DNA of 64,000 nucleotides from Streptomyces sp. NBC_01255 (GTDB lineage: Bacteria; Actinomycetota; Actinomycetes; Streptomycetales; Streptomycetaceae): assembly GCF_036226445.1 (NCBI RefSeq), contig NZ_CP108474.1:7874001-7938000 (forward strand), given 5' to 3'. Position numbers and translations under genes: made by a program. Numbering within the stretch: the first letter of the stretch is position 1; each line of letters starts with the position of its first letter. Below are positions 22,610 to 31,862 of this stretch, piece after piece. The notes beneath the pieces were generated by a model, which saw nothing but the letters and a program-made list of their open reading frames with translations, did no database searches and was not told the DNA's origin.

Positions 22610-24303
22610 GCGAGCACCGCCGCGCGGTACGTCTCGTCGGCGGCGAGGAGGTCGTTGTGCCGGCCGTCGGCCCGTACGGCGCCGTCCTCCAGGACCACCA
22701 CCCGGTCGGTCACCGCGAGGAGCGCGGGACTGGTGGTGACGAGGACGGTCGTACGGCCCCGGCGGACCTCCCGCAGCTCGCGCGCGATCCGCGACTCGGT
22801 GACGGTGTCGACGGCGGTGGTCGGATCGTGCAGGACGAGGACGGGCCGGTCGGCGGCGAGGGCCCGGGCGAGCGCCACGCGCTGGCGCTGGCCGCCGGAG
22901 AGGGACCGGCCGCGCTCGGCGAGGAGGGTGTCCACGCCGTCCGGGAGCAGCTGGGCGACGTCGTCGGCGGCCGAGGCCGCGAGGGCGCTCTCGACCGCCG
23001 CCGTGTCGCCGTCGGCCCCGGACCGTACGTTCTCGATCAGGGTGCTCTCGAACAGGTCCGCGTCGTGGTGGGCGACCAGGACGGCCCGGCGCAGCGCGTC
23101 GGGGTCGAGCCCGGTCAGCGGTACGCCGTCGAGCTCGACCGTGCCCTCGGCGGGGTCCTTCTCCCGGGCCAGGCACAGCAGCAGGTCGGCGGCGGCCGCC
23201 GGGTCCCTGGTGACGATGCCGGTCAAACCCCCGGCAGGAAGGTCGAGGTCCACCCCGCGCAGGGCGCCGAGCGACACGCCGCGCAGGGCGATGTGCCCGG
23301 CGGCAGGGTGGGCCGGGACCGCCTCGCCGCCGTCGACGGAGACGGGCGAGGCCAGCACCTCCGCGATGCGCTTGGCGGAGGCCCGCCCCTGGGCGAGTTC
23401 GGCGTTGACGTAGGTGAGCAGCTGGAACGGTCCGAGGAGGAACTGCGCCAGGCCCACGGCCGCCACCAGTTCGCCGACGCTGATGCTGCCGTCCATGGCG
23501 AGATAGGCGCCCACGAGGCCGATCACGGCGATGAAGACGCCGGTCAGGGCGAGGACCGCGCCCTCGTGCCCGGCCCGGCTGCGGGCCGCGCGCAGGGCGG
23601 CGGCCAGCGAGTCCTGGCTCGTGGTGCGGTAGCGGGCGACGGCCGCCGACTCGGCGCCCATGCCCTTGAGGACCCGCAGCCCGGCGACGAGGTCGGCGGC
23701 GACGCCCGAGGCGTGGGCGGCGCGCTCCTGCTCGGTCTCGCTGCGCCGTTCCAGCGGCCGGCTGATGCGGTGCCCGAGCCAGAGCAGGGGCGGGATGCCG
23801 AGCAGGACGAGCAGGCCCAGCGGCACGGAGATCCTGAGCAGCGCGACGGCGCTGATCACGAGGGCCGCGACCGCCGACACCCCGTAGGCGATGGCGCCCG
23901 CCACCGAGCCCACCCGGCGGGCGTCGTTGGTGGCGATGCTGGTCAGGGCGCCGGGAAGCCGGTTCGTCTCGGAGCCGCCCCTCGGGTCGAGGACGCGCCC
24001 GGCCAGCTCCATGCGGAGCCGGTGCGCGGCGTGCTCGCCCGCGCCCTCGGTGATCCGCGCGCTCGTGCGGTAGCACGTCGAGAGGACGAGGAAGAGGACC
24101 GCGAGCACGACGAGCCAGCGCAGCAGGGACGCGGAGGAGCCGGTCGCCACCGCCGAGTCGATGATGACGCCGATGACCACCGGGATCAGGGCCTCGCAGC
24201 CTTGATGGGTCATGCCGAGCAGGGACGCCGCGATGATGCGCGGGCGCTGCCCTCTGATCGCTCGACCGAGGACAACTGCCCCTGTCGGTACGCCCGTTGG
24301 CAT
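22606..24303 (-). CDS. ABC exporter half-transporter A (degenerate Walker A/B, canonical signature)
   Basis: The 565-residue protein has an exporter membrane domain followed by an ATPase with a normal signature (SLSGGQRQR). The Walker A position reads GIVTRDPAAAADLL, with no GK(S/T), and the Walker B position reads VLVLHDPTTAVD, where the usual Asp-Glu pair is His-Asp. It can therefore contribute only the signature half of the working ATP site to half-transporter B. The ATG at 24303 follows GGAGGAG. The operon is divergent from the FecCD genes and has its own iron box. Confidence 0.9.
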   Translation of the reverse strand: MPTGVPTGAVVLGRAIRGQRPRIIAASLLGMTHQGCEALIPVVIGVIIDSAVATGSSASLLRWLVVLAVLFLVLSTCYRTSARITEGAGEHAAHRLRMELAGRVLDPRGGSETNRLPGALTSIATNDARRVGSVAGAIAYGVSAVAALVISAVALLRISVPLGLLVLLGIPPLLWLGHRISRPLERRSETEQERAAHASGVAADLVAGLRVLKGMGAESAAVARYRTTSQDSLAAALRAARSRAGHEGAVLALTGVFIAVIGLVGAYLAMDGSISVGELVAAVGLAQFLLGPFQLLTYVNAELAQGRASAKRIAEVLASPVSVDGGEAVPAHPAAGHIALRGVSLGALRGVDLDLPAGGLTGIVTRDPAAAADLLLCLAREKDPAEGTVELDGVPLTGLDPDALRRAVLVAHHDADLFESTLIENVRSGADGDTAAVESALAASAADDVAQLLPDGVDTLLAERGRSLSGGQRQRVALARALAADRPVLVLHDPTTAVDTVTESRIARELREVRRGRTTVLVTTSPALLAVTDRVVVLEDGAVRADGRHNDLLAADETYRAAVLA

Positions 24304-24333
24304 GTGACTCCTCCACGGAGACGTAGATAATGG

Positions 24334-24352
24334 TTAGGTAAGCCTACTCTGA
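24334..24352 (+). promoter_or_regulatory. Iron box of the ABC exporter operon
   Basis: TTAGGTAAGCCTACTCTGA matches 14 of 19 consensus positions with one perfect half-site. It is 31 bases upstream of the exporter start codon, in the divergent promoter region shared with the importer. Confidence 0.7.
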
Positions 24353-24382
24353 CCGTACGGCGCGTTGACCGGCCGTTTGCGT

Positions 24383-24401
24383 TCGGGTTAGCCTCACCTA
24401 A
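24383..24401 (+). promoter_or_regulatory. Iron box of the FecCD importer operon
   Basis: TCGGGTTAGCCTCACCTAA matches 15 of 19 consensus positions and lies 69 bases upstream of the TTG start of the first permease. Confidence 0.78.
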
Positions 24402-24470
24402 GTATCGACTCGCCAGTCCGTGTGTCGAGGGGCTCGCCCCACGCGCCAACTGCCGTCAGGGGAGCTGTCG

Positions 24471-25532
24471 TTGTCCGTCCAGTCCCGCGAACACGTCGGG
24501 AAGGCCGTCGACGCGGCACCCCGGTCGGGCCGCACCGGGGCGACGATCCGGAGCCTCGGCCTGCTGGCCGGCGTCGCCGCACTCGTCCTCGTCTCCCTCC
24601 TCAGCATCTGGGTCGGCACCCGGGGCATCCCCTTCACCGCCACCTGGAACGTCCTGTGGAACCCCGACGGGTCGGAGACGTCGGTGATCATCCATGACTA
24701 CCGCATCCCCCGGACCCTCCTCGGCATGCTCGTCGGCATGGCACTCGGCCTCGCCGGCGCCCTCATGCAGGCCCTGACCCGCAATCCGCTCGCCGACCCC
24801 GGCATGCTCGGCGTCAACCTCGGGGCCTCCGCCGGCGTGGTGGTCGCCATCGCGTTCTTCGGCATCGCGGCACCGCTCGGCTACGTGTGGTTCGCCCTGG
24901 CGGGCGCCGCCGCCGCGTCCGTCGGGGTCTTCCTGCTCGGCTCGTCCGGCCGCAAGCTCGCCTCACCCGAGCGGCTCGTCGTCGCCGGAGCCGCCGTCAC
25001 CGCCGTGCTGTACGCCTTCAACTGGGCGATCCTGCTGCTCAACCCCCGGGCCTTCGACCAGTTCCGCTTCTGGACCGTGGGCTCCCTCGCGGGCCGCTAC
25101 TACGACGTCGTCCTGATGGCCCTGCCGTTCATCGCGGTCGGCCTGGTCGTCGCCCTCGTCCTCGCGCCCTCGCTCAACGCCCTGGCCATGGGCGACCAGA
25201 TGGGGCGGGCCCTCGGCGTGAACGTCGGCCGGACCCGCGCCCTCGGCGCCGTCGCCGTGATGCTTCTGTGCGGCGCCGCGACCGCCGCCGCCGGACCGAT
25301 CGGTTTCGTGGGGCTCGCCGTCCCGCACGTCGCCCGCTTCGTCGTCGGACCCGACCAGCGGTGGGTGTTCGCGTACTCGATGCTCATCGCCCCCGTCCTC
25401 CTGATCGGCTCCGACGTCCTCGGCCGGATCCTCGGCGCCCCCGGCGAGGTCCAGGTCGGCATCGTCACCGCCTTCATCGGAGCCCCCCTCTTCATCGCCC
25501 TGTGCCGCCGCCGAAAGCTGGTCATGCTGTGA
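24471..25532 (+). CDS. FecCD-family siderophore ABC permease 1
   Basis: The 353-residue polytopic membrane protein has the FecCD hallmarks: RIPRTLLGMLVGMALGLAGALMQALTRNPLADPGMLGVN, described here only by its start RIPRTL and end PGMLGVN, and the late GPIGFVGLAVPH loop that contacts the ATPase. It should form the channel with permease 2 and import the ferric siderophore. The TTG at 24471 is chosen because GGGGAG lies 6 bases upstream; an earlier GTG at 24420 has none. Confidence 0.93.
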   Translation: MSVQSREHVGKAVDAAPRSGRTGATIRSLGLLAGVAALVLVSLLSIWVGTRGIPFTATWNVLWNPDGSETSVIIHDYRIPRTLLGMLVGMALGLAGALMQALTRNPLADPGMLGVNLGASAGVVVAIAFFGIAAPLGYVWFALAGAAAASVGVFLLGSSGRKLASPERLVVAGAAVTAVLYAFNWAILLLNPRAFDQFRFWTVGSLAGRYYDVVLMALPFIAVGLVVALVLAPSLNALAMGDQMGRALGVNVGRTRALGAVAVMLLCGAATAAAGPIGFVGLAVPHVARFVVGPDQRWVFAYSMLIAPVLLIGSDVLGRILGAPGEVQVGIVTAFIGAPLFIALCRRRKLVML

Positions 25533-26641
25533 CTGCCGTACGGGAGGCGAAGGCCTCCGGACCCCCGACCGGCTCCAAGGGCGGGCCCGCCCCGTCCCGC
25601 GTCGTCAGCGGCCGGGTCGTCCGTACGCCCTCGGGGGCCGTCTCCGTGCTCGTCCGGGGCCGGACCGTCGCCGTCACCGCCGCGCTCCTCGCCGCGCTCC
25701 TCGCCGTCGCGGGCGTCACCCTCACCACCGGCGACTTCGACCTCACCGTCGGGGAGGTCCTCCAGGCGCTCACCGGCAACGGAACGGGCATCGCCGACTT
25801 CGTCGTCAACACCCTGCGCATGCCCCGGCTCCTGACCGCCCTGTTCGTCGGCGCCGCCCTCGCCGTCAGCGGGGCCATCCTCCAGAGCATCACGGGCAAT
25901 CCCCTCGGCAGCCCCGACATCATCGGCTTCACCAACGGCTCCGCCGTGGGCGCGCTCGTCGTCATCGTCGTCCTCCACGGCAGCATGATGCAGATCGCGC
26001 TCGGCGCGCTGATCGGCGGACTCGCCACCGCCCTCGCCGTCCACCTCCTCATGCTCGGCCGGGGCATCCAGGGATTCCGGCTGGTCGTCGTCGGCATCGG
26101 CGTCAGCGCCCTGCTCCTCGCCGTCAACTCGTACCTGATCACCCGGGCGACCTTCCAGGAGGCCCTGGAGGCCCAGGCCTGGCTCATCGGCAGCCTGGGC
26201 AACCGGCTCTGGACGCACGCCAACGCCATCGGCATCGCCGTCGCCGTCCTGCTGCCGCTCGCCTTCCTCCTCTCCCGCCGCCTCTCCATGGTGGAGATGG
26301 GCGACACCACCGCCGTGGCCCTCGGCGTCGACGTGGCACGCACCCGCACCCTGCTCCTCGTCATCAGCGTCGCCCTCGCCGCCTTCGCCACCGCCGTCAC
26401 CGGCCCCATCTGGTTCGTCGCCCTGGCCGCTCCCCAGGTGGCCCGCAAGCTCGCCCGTTCCTCCGGGCCCGCCCTGCTGCCGTCCGCCCTCATGGGCGCG
26501 GTCATGCTCGCCCTCAGCGACCTCGCCGTGCAGCGGCTCTTCGCCCCCGCGCTCCTGCCCGTGGGCACGGCGACCGGCTGCGTCGGCGGGCTCTACCTCA
26601 TCTGGCTACTGGTCACCGAGTCGCGAAAGAGCCGCGCATGA
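25529..26641 (+). CDS. FecCD-family siderophore ABC permease 2
   Basis: The 370-residue second permease has RMPRLLTALFVGAALAVSG, SITGNPLGSPDIIGF and the coupling loop GPIWFVALAAPQ. Its GTG start overlaps the stop of permease 1 (GTGA), showing translational coupling. About 50 residues at the N-terminus are cytoplasmic and low in complexity. Confidence 0.93.
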   Translation: MTAVREAKASGPPTGSKGGPAPSRVVSGRVVRTPSGAVSVLVRGRTVAVTAALLAALLAVAGVTLTTGDFDLTVGEVLQALTGNGTGIADFVVNTLRMPRLLTALFVGAALAVSGAILQSITGNPLGSPDIIGFTNGSAVGALVVIVVLHGSMMQIALGALIGGLATALAVHLLMLGRGIQGFRLVVVGIGVSALLLAVNSYLITRATFQEALEAQAWLIGSLGNRLWTHANAIGIAVAVLLPLAFLLSRRLSMVEMGDTTAVALGVDVARTRTLLLVISVALAAFATAVTGPIWFVALAAPQVARKLARSSGPALLPSALMGAVMLALSDLAVQRLFAPALLPVGTATGCVGGLYLIWLLVTESRKSRA

Positions 26642-27543
26642 CGACAACAGCGAAGCGTCCGACAACAGAGAACCGTCCGACCACCGAGAACCGTCCGACG
26701 GACCGTCCGGCCTCCCGCCTGCGCGCCGAGAACCTGACCCTCTCCTACGACCAGCGGACCGTGGCCACCGACCTCGGCGTCGACATCCCCGACCACTCGT
26801 TCACCGTGATCATCGGCCCGAACGCCTGCGGCAAGTCCACGCTCCTCACCGCCCTCGCCCGGATGCTCAAGCCCCGCACCGGACAGGTCTACCTCGACGG
26901 CCGCGCCATTGGTTCGTACCGCTCCCGCGAGGTCGCCCGCCGTCTCGGACTGCTCCCGCAGTCCTCCACCGCCCCCGGCGGCATCACCGTCGGCGACCTC
27001 GTCGCCCGCGGCCGGTACCCGCACCAGGGCATGCTCAAGCAGTGGTCCGCCGACGACGAGGCGGCCGTCGTCGAGGCGATGCGGCAGACCGGCGTCCTCG
27101 AACTCGCCGACCGGCCCGTCGACGACCTCTCCGGCGGCCAGCGCCAGCGCGTGTGGCTGTCCATGGTCCTGGCGCAGCAGACCTCGATCCTCCTCCTCGA
27201 CGAGCCGACGACCTTCCTCGACATCGCCCACCAGGTCGAGGTCCTCGACCTGTGCGCCGAACTCCACGCCCGCGAGGGCCACACGATCGTGGCGGTCCTC
27301 CACGACCTCAACCAGGCCTGCCGCTACGCCACGCACCTCATCGTGATGCGGCCCGGGGGCGTCATCGCGGCCGAGGGCGACCCGTCGACCGTCATGACCG
27401 CCGAGCTGGTCGAGGACGTGTTCGGCCTGCCCTGCCGGATCATCGACGACCCGGAGACGGGAACGCCGCTGATGGTGCCGGCGGCCCCCAAGCGGTACGC
27501 GCCCACGACCACCGGCGCCAACGTCCTGGCCGAGACCTCCTGA
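26638..27543 (+). CDS. Siderophore ABC transporter ATP-binding protein
   Basis: The 301-residue FepC/FhuC-type ATPase has Walker A GPNACGKST, signature LSGGQRQR, Walker B ILLLDEPTTFLD and the switch His in VLHDLNQA. Its ATG overlaps the permease 2 stop (ATGA). The first 25 residues contain a short repeat (RPTTEN-RPTTEN-RPTDRP) from an in-frame 18-bp tandem duplication. Confidence 0.95.
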   Translation: MTTTAKRPTTENRPTTENRPTDRPASRLRAENLTLSYDQRTVATDLGVDIPDHSFTVIIGPNACGKSTLLTALARMLKPRTGQVYLDGRAIGSYRSREVARRLGLLPQSSTAPGGITVGDLVARGRYPHQGMLKQWSADDEAAVVEAMRQTGVLELADRPVDDLSGGQRQRVWLSMVLAQQTSILLLDEPTTFLDIAHQVEVLDLCAELHAREGHTIVAVLHDLNQACRYATHLIVMRPGGVIAAEGDPSTVMTAELVEDVFGLPCRIIDDPETGTPLMVPAAPKRYAPTTTGANVLAETS

Positions 27544-27581
27544 CTCCGACTGACTCCGACGACGAACCGGACGGACCGCCC

Positions 27582-29156
27582 ATGCTCTGTACGAGGCTGA
27601 CGAACGCGCACATCCTCACGATGGACCCGGACCACCCCGTCGCCCACGACCTCGGGATCTGGCGCGGCCGGATCGTCGGCCTCGACGAAGCCGTCACCTC
27701 GCTGCCCGCCCGCGAGGTCGTCGACCTCCAGGGCGCCACCGTGCTGCCCGGTTTCATCGACAGCCATGTGCACCTGGCATGGACCGGGCTGAAGGCGAAC
27801 ACCCCGAGCATCGCCCCCTGCGAGCGCGTCGAGGACGTGCTCGCCGTCGTCGAGGAAGCCGCCGCTTGGAAGGCGCCCGGGGCCTGGGTGGACATCGCCG
27901 GATACGACCAGCGGGCCCTCGGCCGCCACCTCACCGCCGCCGAGCTCGACCGGGTCACCCACGGGCGCAAGCTCTTCGTCATGCACGACTCCGGGCACGC
28001 GTGCGTGGTCAACAGCGCCGTCCTGGAGCTCCTCCCGGCCGACGTGCCGCACCAGGACGGCTTCCTCGTCGAGAGTGCCATGTCCGCCGTGCGCCGCCTC
28101 CGCCTGCCGTACTCCCAGGAGGAGCTCGCCGACGCCATCGAGCGCGCGGGCCGCGCCTGCCTCGCCGAGGGCATCACCGCCGTCGCCGAGGCGGGCATCG
28201 GCGGCGGCCTTCTCGGCCACAGCCCGGTCGAGCTCGGCGCCTACCAACTCCTCCGCGACCAGGGACGGCTGCCCCTGCGGGTCCAGCTCATGGCCGCGGG
28301 CGACACCCTGCGACCGCAGGGCGCACACCGCGACGACGGCATCCCGCGCGCCCTCGACCTCGGCCTGCGGACGGGCTTCGGCGACGACTGGCTGTCCCTG
28401 GGAGCACTCAAGATCTACACGGACGGCGGGATGATGGCCCGTACGGCCGCCCTCACCGCCCCGTACGAGGGCATGTCCCACACCGGCCAGCTCCAGGACG
28501 AGCCCGAGCGGCTCGCCGAGCTGATCGTCGACGGCCACCTCGCGGGCTGGCAGCTCGCCGTCCACGCCATTGGGGACCGTGCCGCCGACCTCGCCCTCGA
28601 CGCCCTGGAACGCGCCCAGGAGCTGCGGCCCCGCCCCGACGCCCGGCACCGGATCGAGCACGCCGGGCTGATCCGCCCCGACCAGCTGCCCCGCCTCGGC
28701 CGCCTCGGCCTCAGCGCCGTGGTCCAGCCCAACTTCCTGCGGTACTTCGGCGACGACTACGCGGAGACCATGGGGGAGTCGCGGGCGCCGTGGATGTACC
28801 GCGGCCGGGGATTCCTGGACCACGGCGTCACCCTCGTCGGCAGCTCGGACCGTCCGGTCACGGACGGCTCGCCGCTGCGGGCCGTCCAGTTCATGGTCGA
28901 GCGCGCCTCCCTCTCCGGGCGTCGGATCGGCCCGGACGAGGCCGTCACCGTCGACGAGGCCCTGCACGCCTACACCGCCGCCGGCGCGTACGCCTGCCGC
29001 TGGGACGACACGGCGGGCAGCCTGAGCCCCGGCAAGCGCGCCGACCTCGTGGTCCTGGGAGACGACCCGCGCCGCGTCGACCCGTCCCGGATCGGGGACA
29101 TCGAGATCGTGGCGACGTACGTGGACGGCCACCGCGCCCGGGAAGCAAAAGCCTAG
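27582..29156 (+). CDS. Amidohydrolase of the YtcJ / N-substituted formamide deformylase family
   Basis: The 524-residue amidohydrolase-3 protein has the metal-binding HVH in GFIDSHVHLAWTG, the HAIGDRA and RIEHAG motifs, and SSDRPVTDG near the C-terminus. Characterised relatives include NfdA, which hydrolyses N-substituted formamides. Its place 38 bases after the importer ATPase suggests it acts on the imported N-formyl hydroxamate siderophore or its breakdown products (inference). The ATG at 27582 has only a weak ribosome site. The gap before it contains a 10-bp direct duplication (TGACTCCGAC twice). Its TAG overlaps the stop of the convergent kinase gene in CTAG. Confidence 0.82.
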   Translation: MLCTRLTNAHILTMDPDHPVAHDLGIWRGRIVGLDEAVTSLPAREVVDLQGATVLPGFIDSHVHLAWTGLKANTPSIAPCERVEDVLAVVEEAAAWKAPGAWVDIAGYDQRALGRHLTAAELDRVTHGRKLFVMHDSGHACVVNSAVLELLPADVPHQDGFLVESAMSAVRRLRLPYSQEELADAIERAGRACLAEGITAVAEAGIGGGLLGHSPVELGAYQLLRDQGRLPLRVQLMAAGDTLRPQGAHRDDGIPRALDLGLRTGFGDDWLSLGALKIYTDGGMMARTAALTAPYEGMSHTGQLQDEPERLAELIVDGHLAGWQLAVHAIGDRAADLALDALERAQELRPRPDARHRIEHAGLIRPDQLPRLGRLGLSAVVQPNFLRYFGDDYAETMGESRAPWMYRGRGFLDHGVTLVGSSDRPVTDGSPLRAVQFMVERASLSGRRIGPDEAVTVDEALHAYTAAGAYACRWDDTAGSLSPGKRADLVVLGDDPRRVDPSRIGDIEIVATYVDGHRAREAKA

Positions 29157-30241
29157 GCCGCCTGTGGCGTGCCCGGAAGCCGGACCGTCACCAGGAGACC
29201 GCCGGTGGGGCGGGGGGTGAGGTCGAGGGTCCCGTCGTGGGCGCGGACGATGCTGTGCACGATGGCCAGGCCGAGGCCGACCCCCGCGTGCTCGTCGGTG
29301 CGTACGCGTTCCGTCCCGCGCCGGAAGGGTTCGGTGAGGGTCGGCATCAGCTCCGGTGGGAGCGGAGGGCCCGTGTTCTCGACCCGCAGCACGCTCGTGT
29401 CGCCGTGCGCCTCGGTATGGACCGTCACGGTGCCGCCGGCGGGGAGGTTGTGGACGACGGCGTTCTGGACGAGGTTCGTCATCATTCGCAGGAGGAGCTC
29501 CGTGGAGCCGCCGGTCCAGGCCGGCCCGCCGGTGACGTCGAGCGTGATCCGGCGCTGTTCCGCGAGGGGAAGCAGCGTCTCGGCGGCCTCCTCGGCGACG
29601 AGGGAGAGGTCGACGCTCTCGCGGGTGACGTTCCCGCGGTCGCCGCGGCTCAGCAGCAGGAGGGCCTCGGTGAGGTCGATCGCCCGCGCGTTGACGGCGT
29701 GCAGGCGTTCGACGAGTTCGACACGGTCCCGCGTGGGGTCCTTGCGGGCGACGTCGAGGAGCGTCTTCGAGATCGCCAGCGGGGTGCGCAGTTCGTGGGA
29801 GGCGTTCGCGGCGAACCGCTGTTGCTCGGCGACGTGCGAGTCGAGCTGTTCGAGCATCGAGTCGAACGCGTCGGAGAGTTCACGGAACTCGTCCTGCCGG
29901 CCCGTCATGCGGATCCGGTGGGAGAGCGATCCGCTTCCCGCTCTCCGTGCCGCAGCAGTGATCTGTGTCAGGGGTGCGAGCATCCGCCCGGCGAGGAGCC
30001 AGCCTCCCAGGAGGCCGAACACCAGCAGGAAGACCATCGCCACGGCCGCGGCGGGGGCGAAGGTGCGCACAAGGAGGTAGCGGTTGGGCGAGACCCCGAG
30101 CAGGCCCTGAGAGTTGTCGGGGACGTAGCGCAGCAGGTACATCCACACCACGGCCAGCAGGAGAGCGCCGGCGACGGCGAGGAATCCGGCGTAGCTGAGG
30201 GTGAGTTTCAGCCGGGCGCTGAGCCCTGGGCGTCTAGGCAC
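29153..30241 (-). CDS. Two-component sensor histidine kinase
   Basis: The 362-residue kinase has two transmembrane helices (about 15-37 and 60-84) with only a short extracellular loop, a HAMP region, the H-box ASHELRTPLA (phospho-His149) and an ATPase domain with NLVQNAVVHN and GVGLGLAIV. It overlaps the response regulator gene by 8 bases. The small sensor loop suggests membrane or intramembrane sensing, as in cell-envelope stress kinases. Confidence 0.93.
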   Translation of the reverse strand: MPRRPGLSARLKLTLSYAGFLAVAGALLLAVVWMYLLRYVPDNSQGLLGVSPNRYLLVRTFAPAAAVAMVFLLVFGLLGGWLLAGRMLAPLTQITAAARRAGSGSLSHRIRMTGRQDEFRELSDAFDSMLEQLDSHVAEQQRFAANASHELRTPLAISKTLLDVARKDPTRDRVELVERLHAVNARAIDLTEALLLLSRGDRGNVTRESVDLSLVAEEAAETLLPLAEQRRITLDVTGGPAWTGGSTELLLRMMTNLVQNAVVHNLPAGGTVTVHTEAHGDTSVLRVENTGPPLPPELMPTLTEPFRRGTERVRTDEHAGVGLGLAIVHSIVRAHDGTLDLTPRPTGGLLVTVRLPGTPQAA

Positions 30242-30929
30242 GCGTGCCGCCGGGACGGGTGGTGTCGGGGCCGGTGTCGATCCGGTAGCCGACGCCGGGC
30301 ACCGTGGCGATCAGCCAGGGTTCGCCGAGCCGTTTCCGGAGGGCGGAGACGGTGATGCGCACGGCGTTGGTGAGGGGGTCGGCGTTCTCGTCCCAGGCCC
30401 GTTCCAGCAGCTGTTCGGCGCTGACGACCCCGCCTTCGGCGGCCACGAGGACGTCGAGCACGGCGAACTGTTTGCGGGTGAGCGCGACGTACCGTCCGTC
30501 GCGGAAGACCTCCCGGCGGAAGGGGTCGAGCCGGAGTCCGCCGATCTCGCGGACCGGCGGCCGGACGTGCGCGCGTCTGCGGTCGAGCGCCCGCAGCCGC
30601 ATGACGAGCTCCCGCAGCTCGAACGGCTTGGTGAGGTAGTCGTCGGCGCCGAGCCCGAACCCGGAGACCTTGTCGTCGATCCGGTCGGCAGCGGTGAGCA
30701 TCAGGATCGGGATGCCGCTGCCGGAGGCGACGATGCGCCGGGCGACCTCGTCGCCGGACGGGCCGGGGATGTCGCGGTCGAGGACCGCGAGGTCGTAGGA
30801 GTTGACGCCGAGCAGTTCCAGGGCGGAGTCGCCGTCGCCGGCGATGTCGGCGGCGATCGCCTCCAGCCGGAGACCGTCACGGACGGCCTCCGCCAGGTAG
30901 GGCTCGTCCTCCACGATCAGTACGCGCAT
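30234..30929 (-). CDS. OmpR-family response regulator
   Basis: The 231-residue protein has a receiver domain (phospho-acceptor Asp51 in AVLDRDIPG, Lys in LTKPFEL) and an OmpR/PhoB winged helix (VRITVSALRKRLGEP, VPGVGYR). It is transcribed between the VanZ-like gene (9-base gap) and the kinase gene. Direct repeats upstream may be its own binding sites. Confidence 0.95.
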   Translation of the reverse strand: MRVLIVEDEPYLAEAVRDGLRLEAIAADIAGDGDSALELLGVNSYDLAVLDRDIPGPSGDEVARRIVASGSGIPILMLTAADRIDDKVSGFGLGADDYLTKPFELRELVMRLRALDRRRAHVRPPVREIGGLRLDPFRREVFRDGRYVALTRKQFAVLDVLVAAEGGVVSAEQLLERAWDENADPLTNAVRITVSALRKRLGEPWLIATVPGVGYRIDTGPDTTRPGGTRA

Positions 30930-30938
30930 GCCCGAAGC

Positions 30939-31637
30939 CTAAGCAGCACGACGTATCGCCGACGTATGCAGGGACGCGCCCGCCGGACGCCGCCACCAGC
31001 GGCGCGACGCCAGTGCGGCCAGCAGGGCGCCGGTGGCGTTCACGAGGACGTCGTCCACGGAGGACACCCGGTCGAGCCGCAGGACGTACTGGGCGGTCTC
31101 GACCAGGACCGAGCAGCCCGCCCCGAGGGCCAGGACCCGCGGCACGGACGCCAGTGCCGCGAAGCGCATCGGGGCGAAGAACCCCAGCGCCGCGAAGACC
31201 AGCAGGTTGCCGCCGATCCCGAGGGGCCCCATCGTGACCAGGTCCCGCAGCGGTACCAGGCTCACCCGGGCCGGGACGAAGCCGGCCCCGCCGCCCGGCA
31301 TCATCGTCATCCAGAGGAACGGCACCGTGCCGTGGACCATGCCCACCTCGGCCAGCGACATCCGCCACGCCCAGGTCACGCCCGCTGTACGCCGACGGTG
31401 CGCCAGAGCCCACACCACCAGCGCGGACACCGGCACTGCCACCAAGGTCATGAGTACGACACCGTTGAACGTGTCGAAGCAGCCGTGCCACCGCCCCGCC
31501 ATGCACCTCGGAGCGGACATCAGGAGCGGGCCGCGGATGACGAAGAGGGCGCTCGCCACGCCGAGGAGCGCCAGACCGAGAAGCACGGTCCTGCGCGTGC
31601 GGTGGGGCGGTGCCGACAGGGACGCGTCGTGGTTCAT
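30939..31637 (-). CDS. VanZ-family membrane protein
   Basis: The 232-residue protein has about five transmembrane helices and the VanZ core: VPLRDL, GGNLLVFAALGFFAP, ETAQYVLRLDRVSSVDDVLVN, given here only as blocks ending in the conserved D-D-V-x-x-N. VanZ homologues are linked to low-level teicoplanin resistance and envelope stress, which fits the co-transcribed two-component system. The ATG at 31637 follows GAGGGC. Confidence 0.85.
   Translation of the reverse strand: MNHDASLSAPPHRTRRTVLLGLALLGVASALFVIRGPLLMSAPRCMAGRWHGCFDTFNGVVLMTLVAVPVSALVVWALAHRRRTAGVTWAWRMSLAEVGMVHGTVPFLWMTMMPGGGAGFVPARVSLVPLRDLVTMGPLGIGGNLLVFAALGFFAPMRFAALASVPRVLALGAGCSVLVETAQYVLRLDRVSSVDDVLVNATGALLAALASRRWWRRPAGASLHTSAIRRAA
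30949..30967 (-). promoter_or_regulatory. Direct repeat upstream of the response regulator gene
   Basis: Two copies of CGACGTAT (plus strand) are spaced with an 11-bp period, inside the last codons of the VanZ-like gene and 20-38 bases before the regulator start. One-turn-spaced direct repeats are typical OmpR-family binding sites. It resembles the repeat at 31684-31702. Confidence 0.45.
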
Positions 31638-31683
31638 GCCCTCATTGGAGCGGGAGGGCTGTTGCGGCGGCGTAGGCGTTTTT

Positions 31684-31702
31684 CGATACGTCCGCGATAC
31701 GT
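31684..31702. promoter_or_regulatory. Direct repeat upstream of the VanZ-like gene
   Basis: Two exact copies of CGATACGT begin 11 bp apart, 47-65 bases upstream of the VanZ start codon, in the 225-base gap shared with the divergent P450 gene. Likely the operator of the neighbouring response regulator. Confidence 0.5.
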
Positions 31703-31862
31703 ACCTGGCTCGCCGCCGCAGGCCGTCAACCTGACAGTGATCCGGGTGACGGCCGCTGACCTGCCGCTTTCCGCGCCGGTCACATGTGGCGCCAAGAGGC
31801 TGGGCTAGATACGACGCGTGTACGGGCGAGACCGGGCGAGACAAGAGGAGCCGTAGCGCGTC

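Noticed and set aside
24420..24470. GTG start for FecCD permease 1
   Set aside because: The TTG at 24471 has a proper GGGGAG site; the extension is not FecCD-like.
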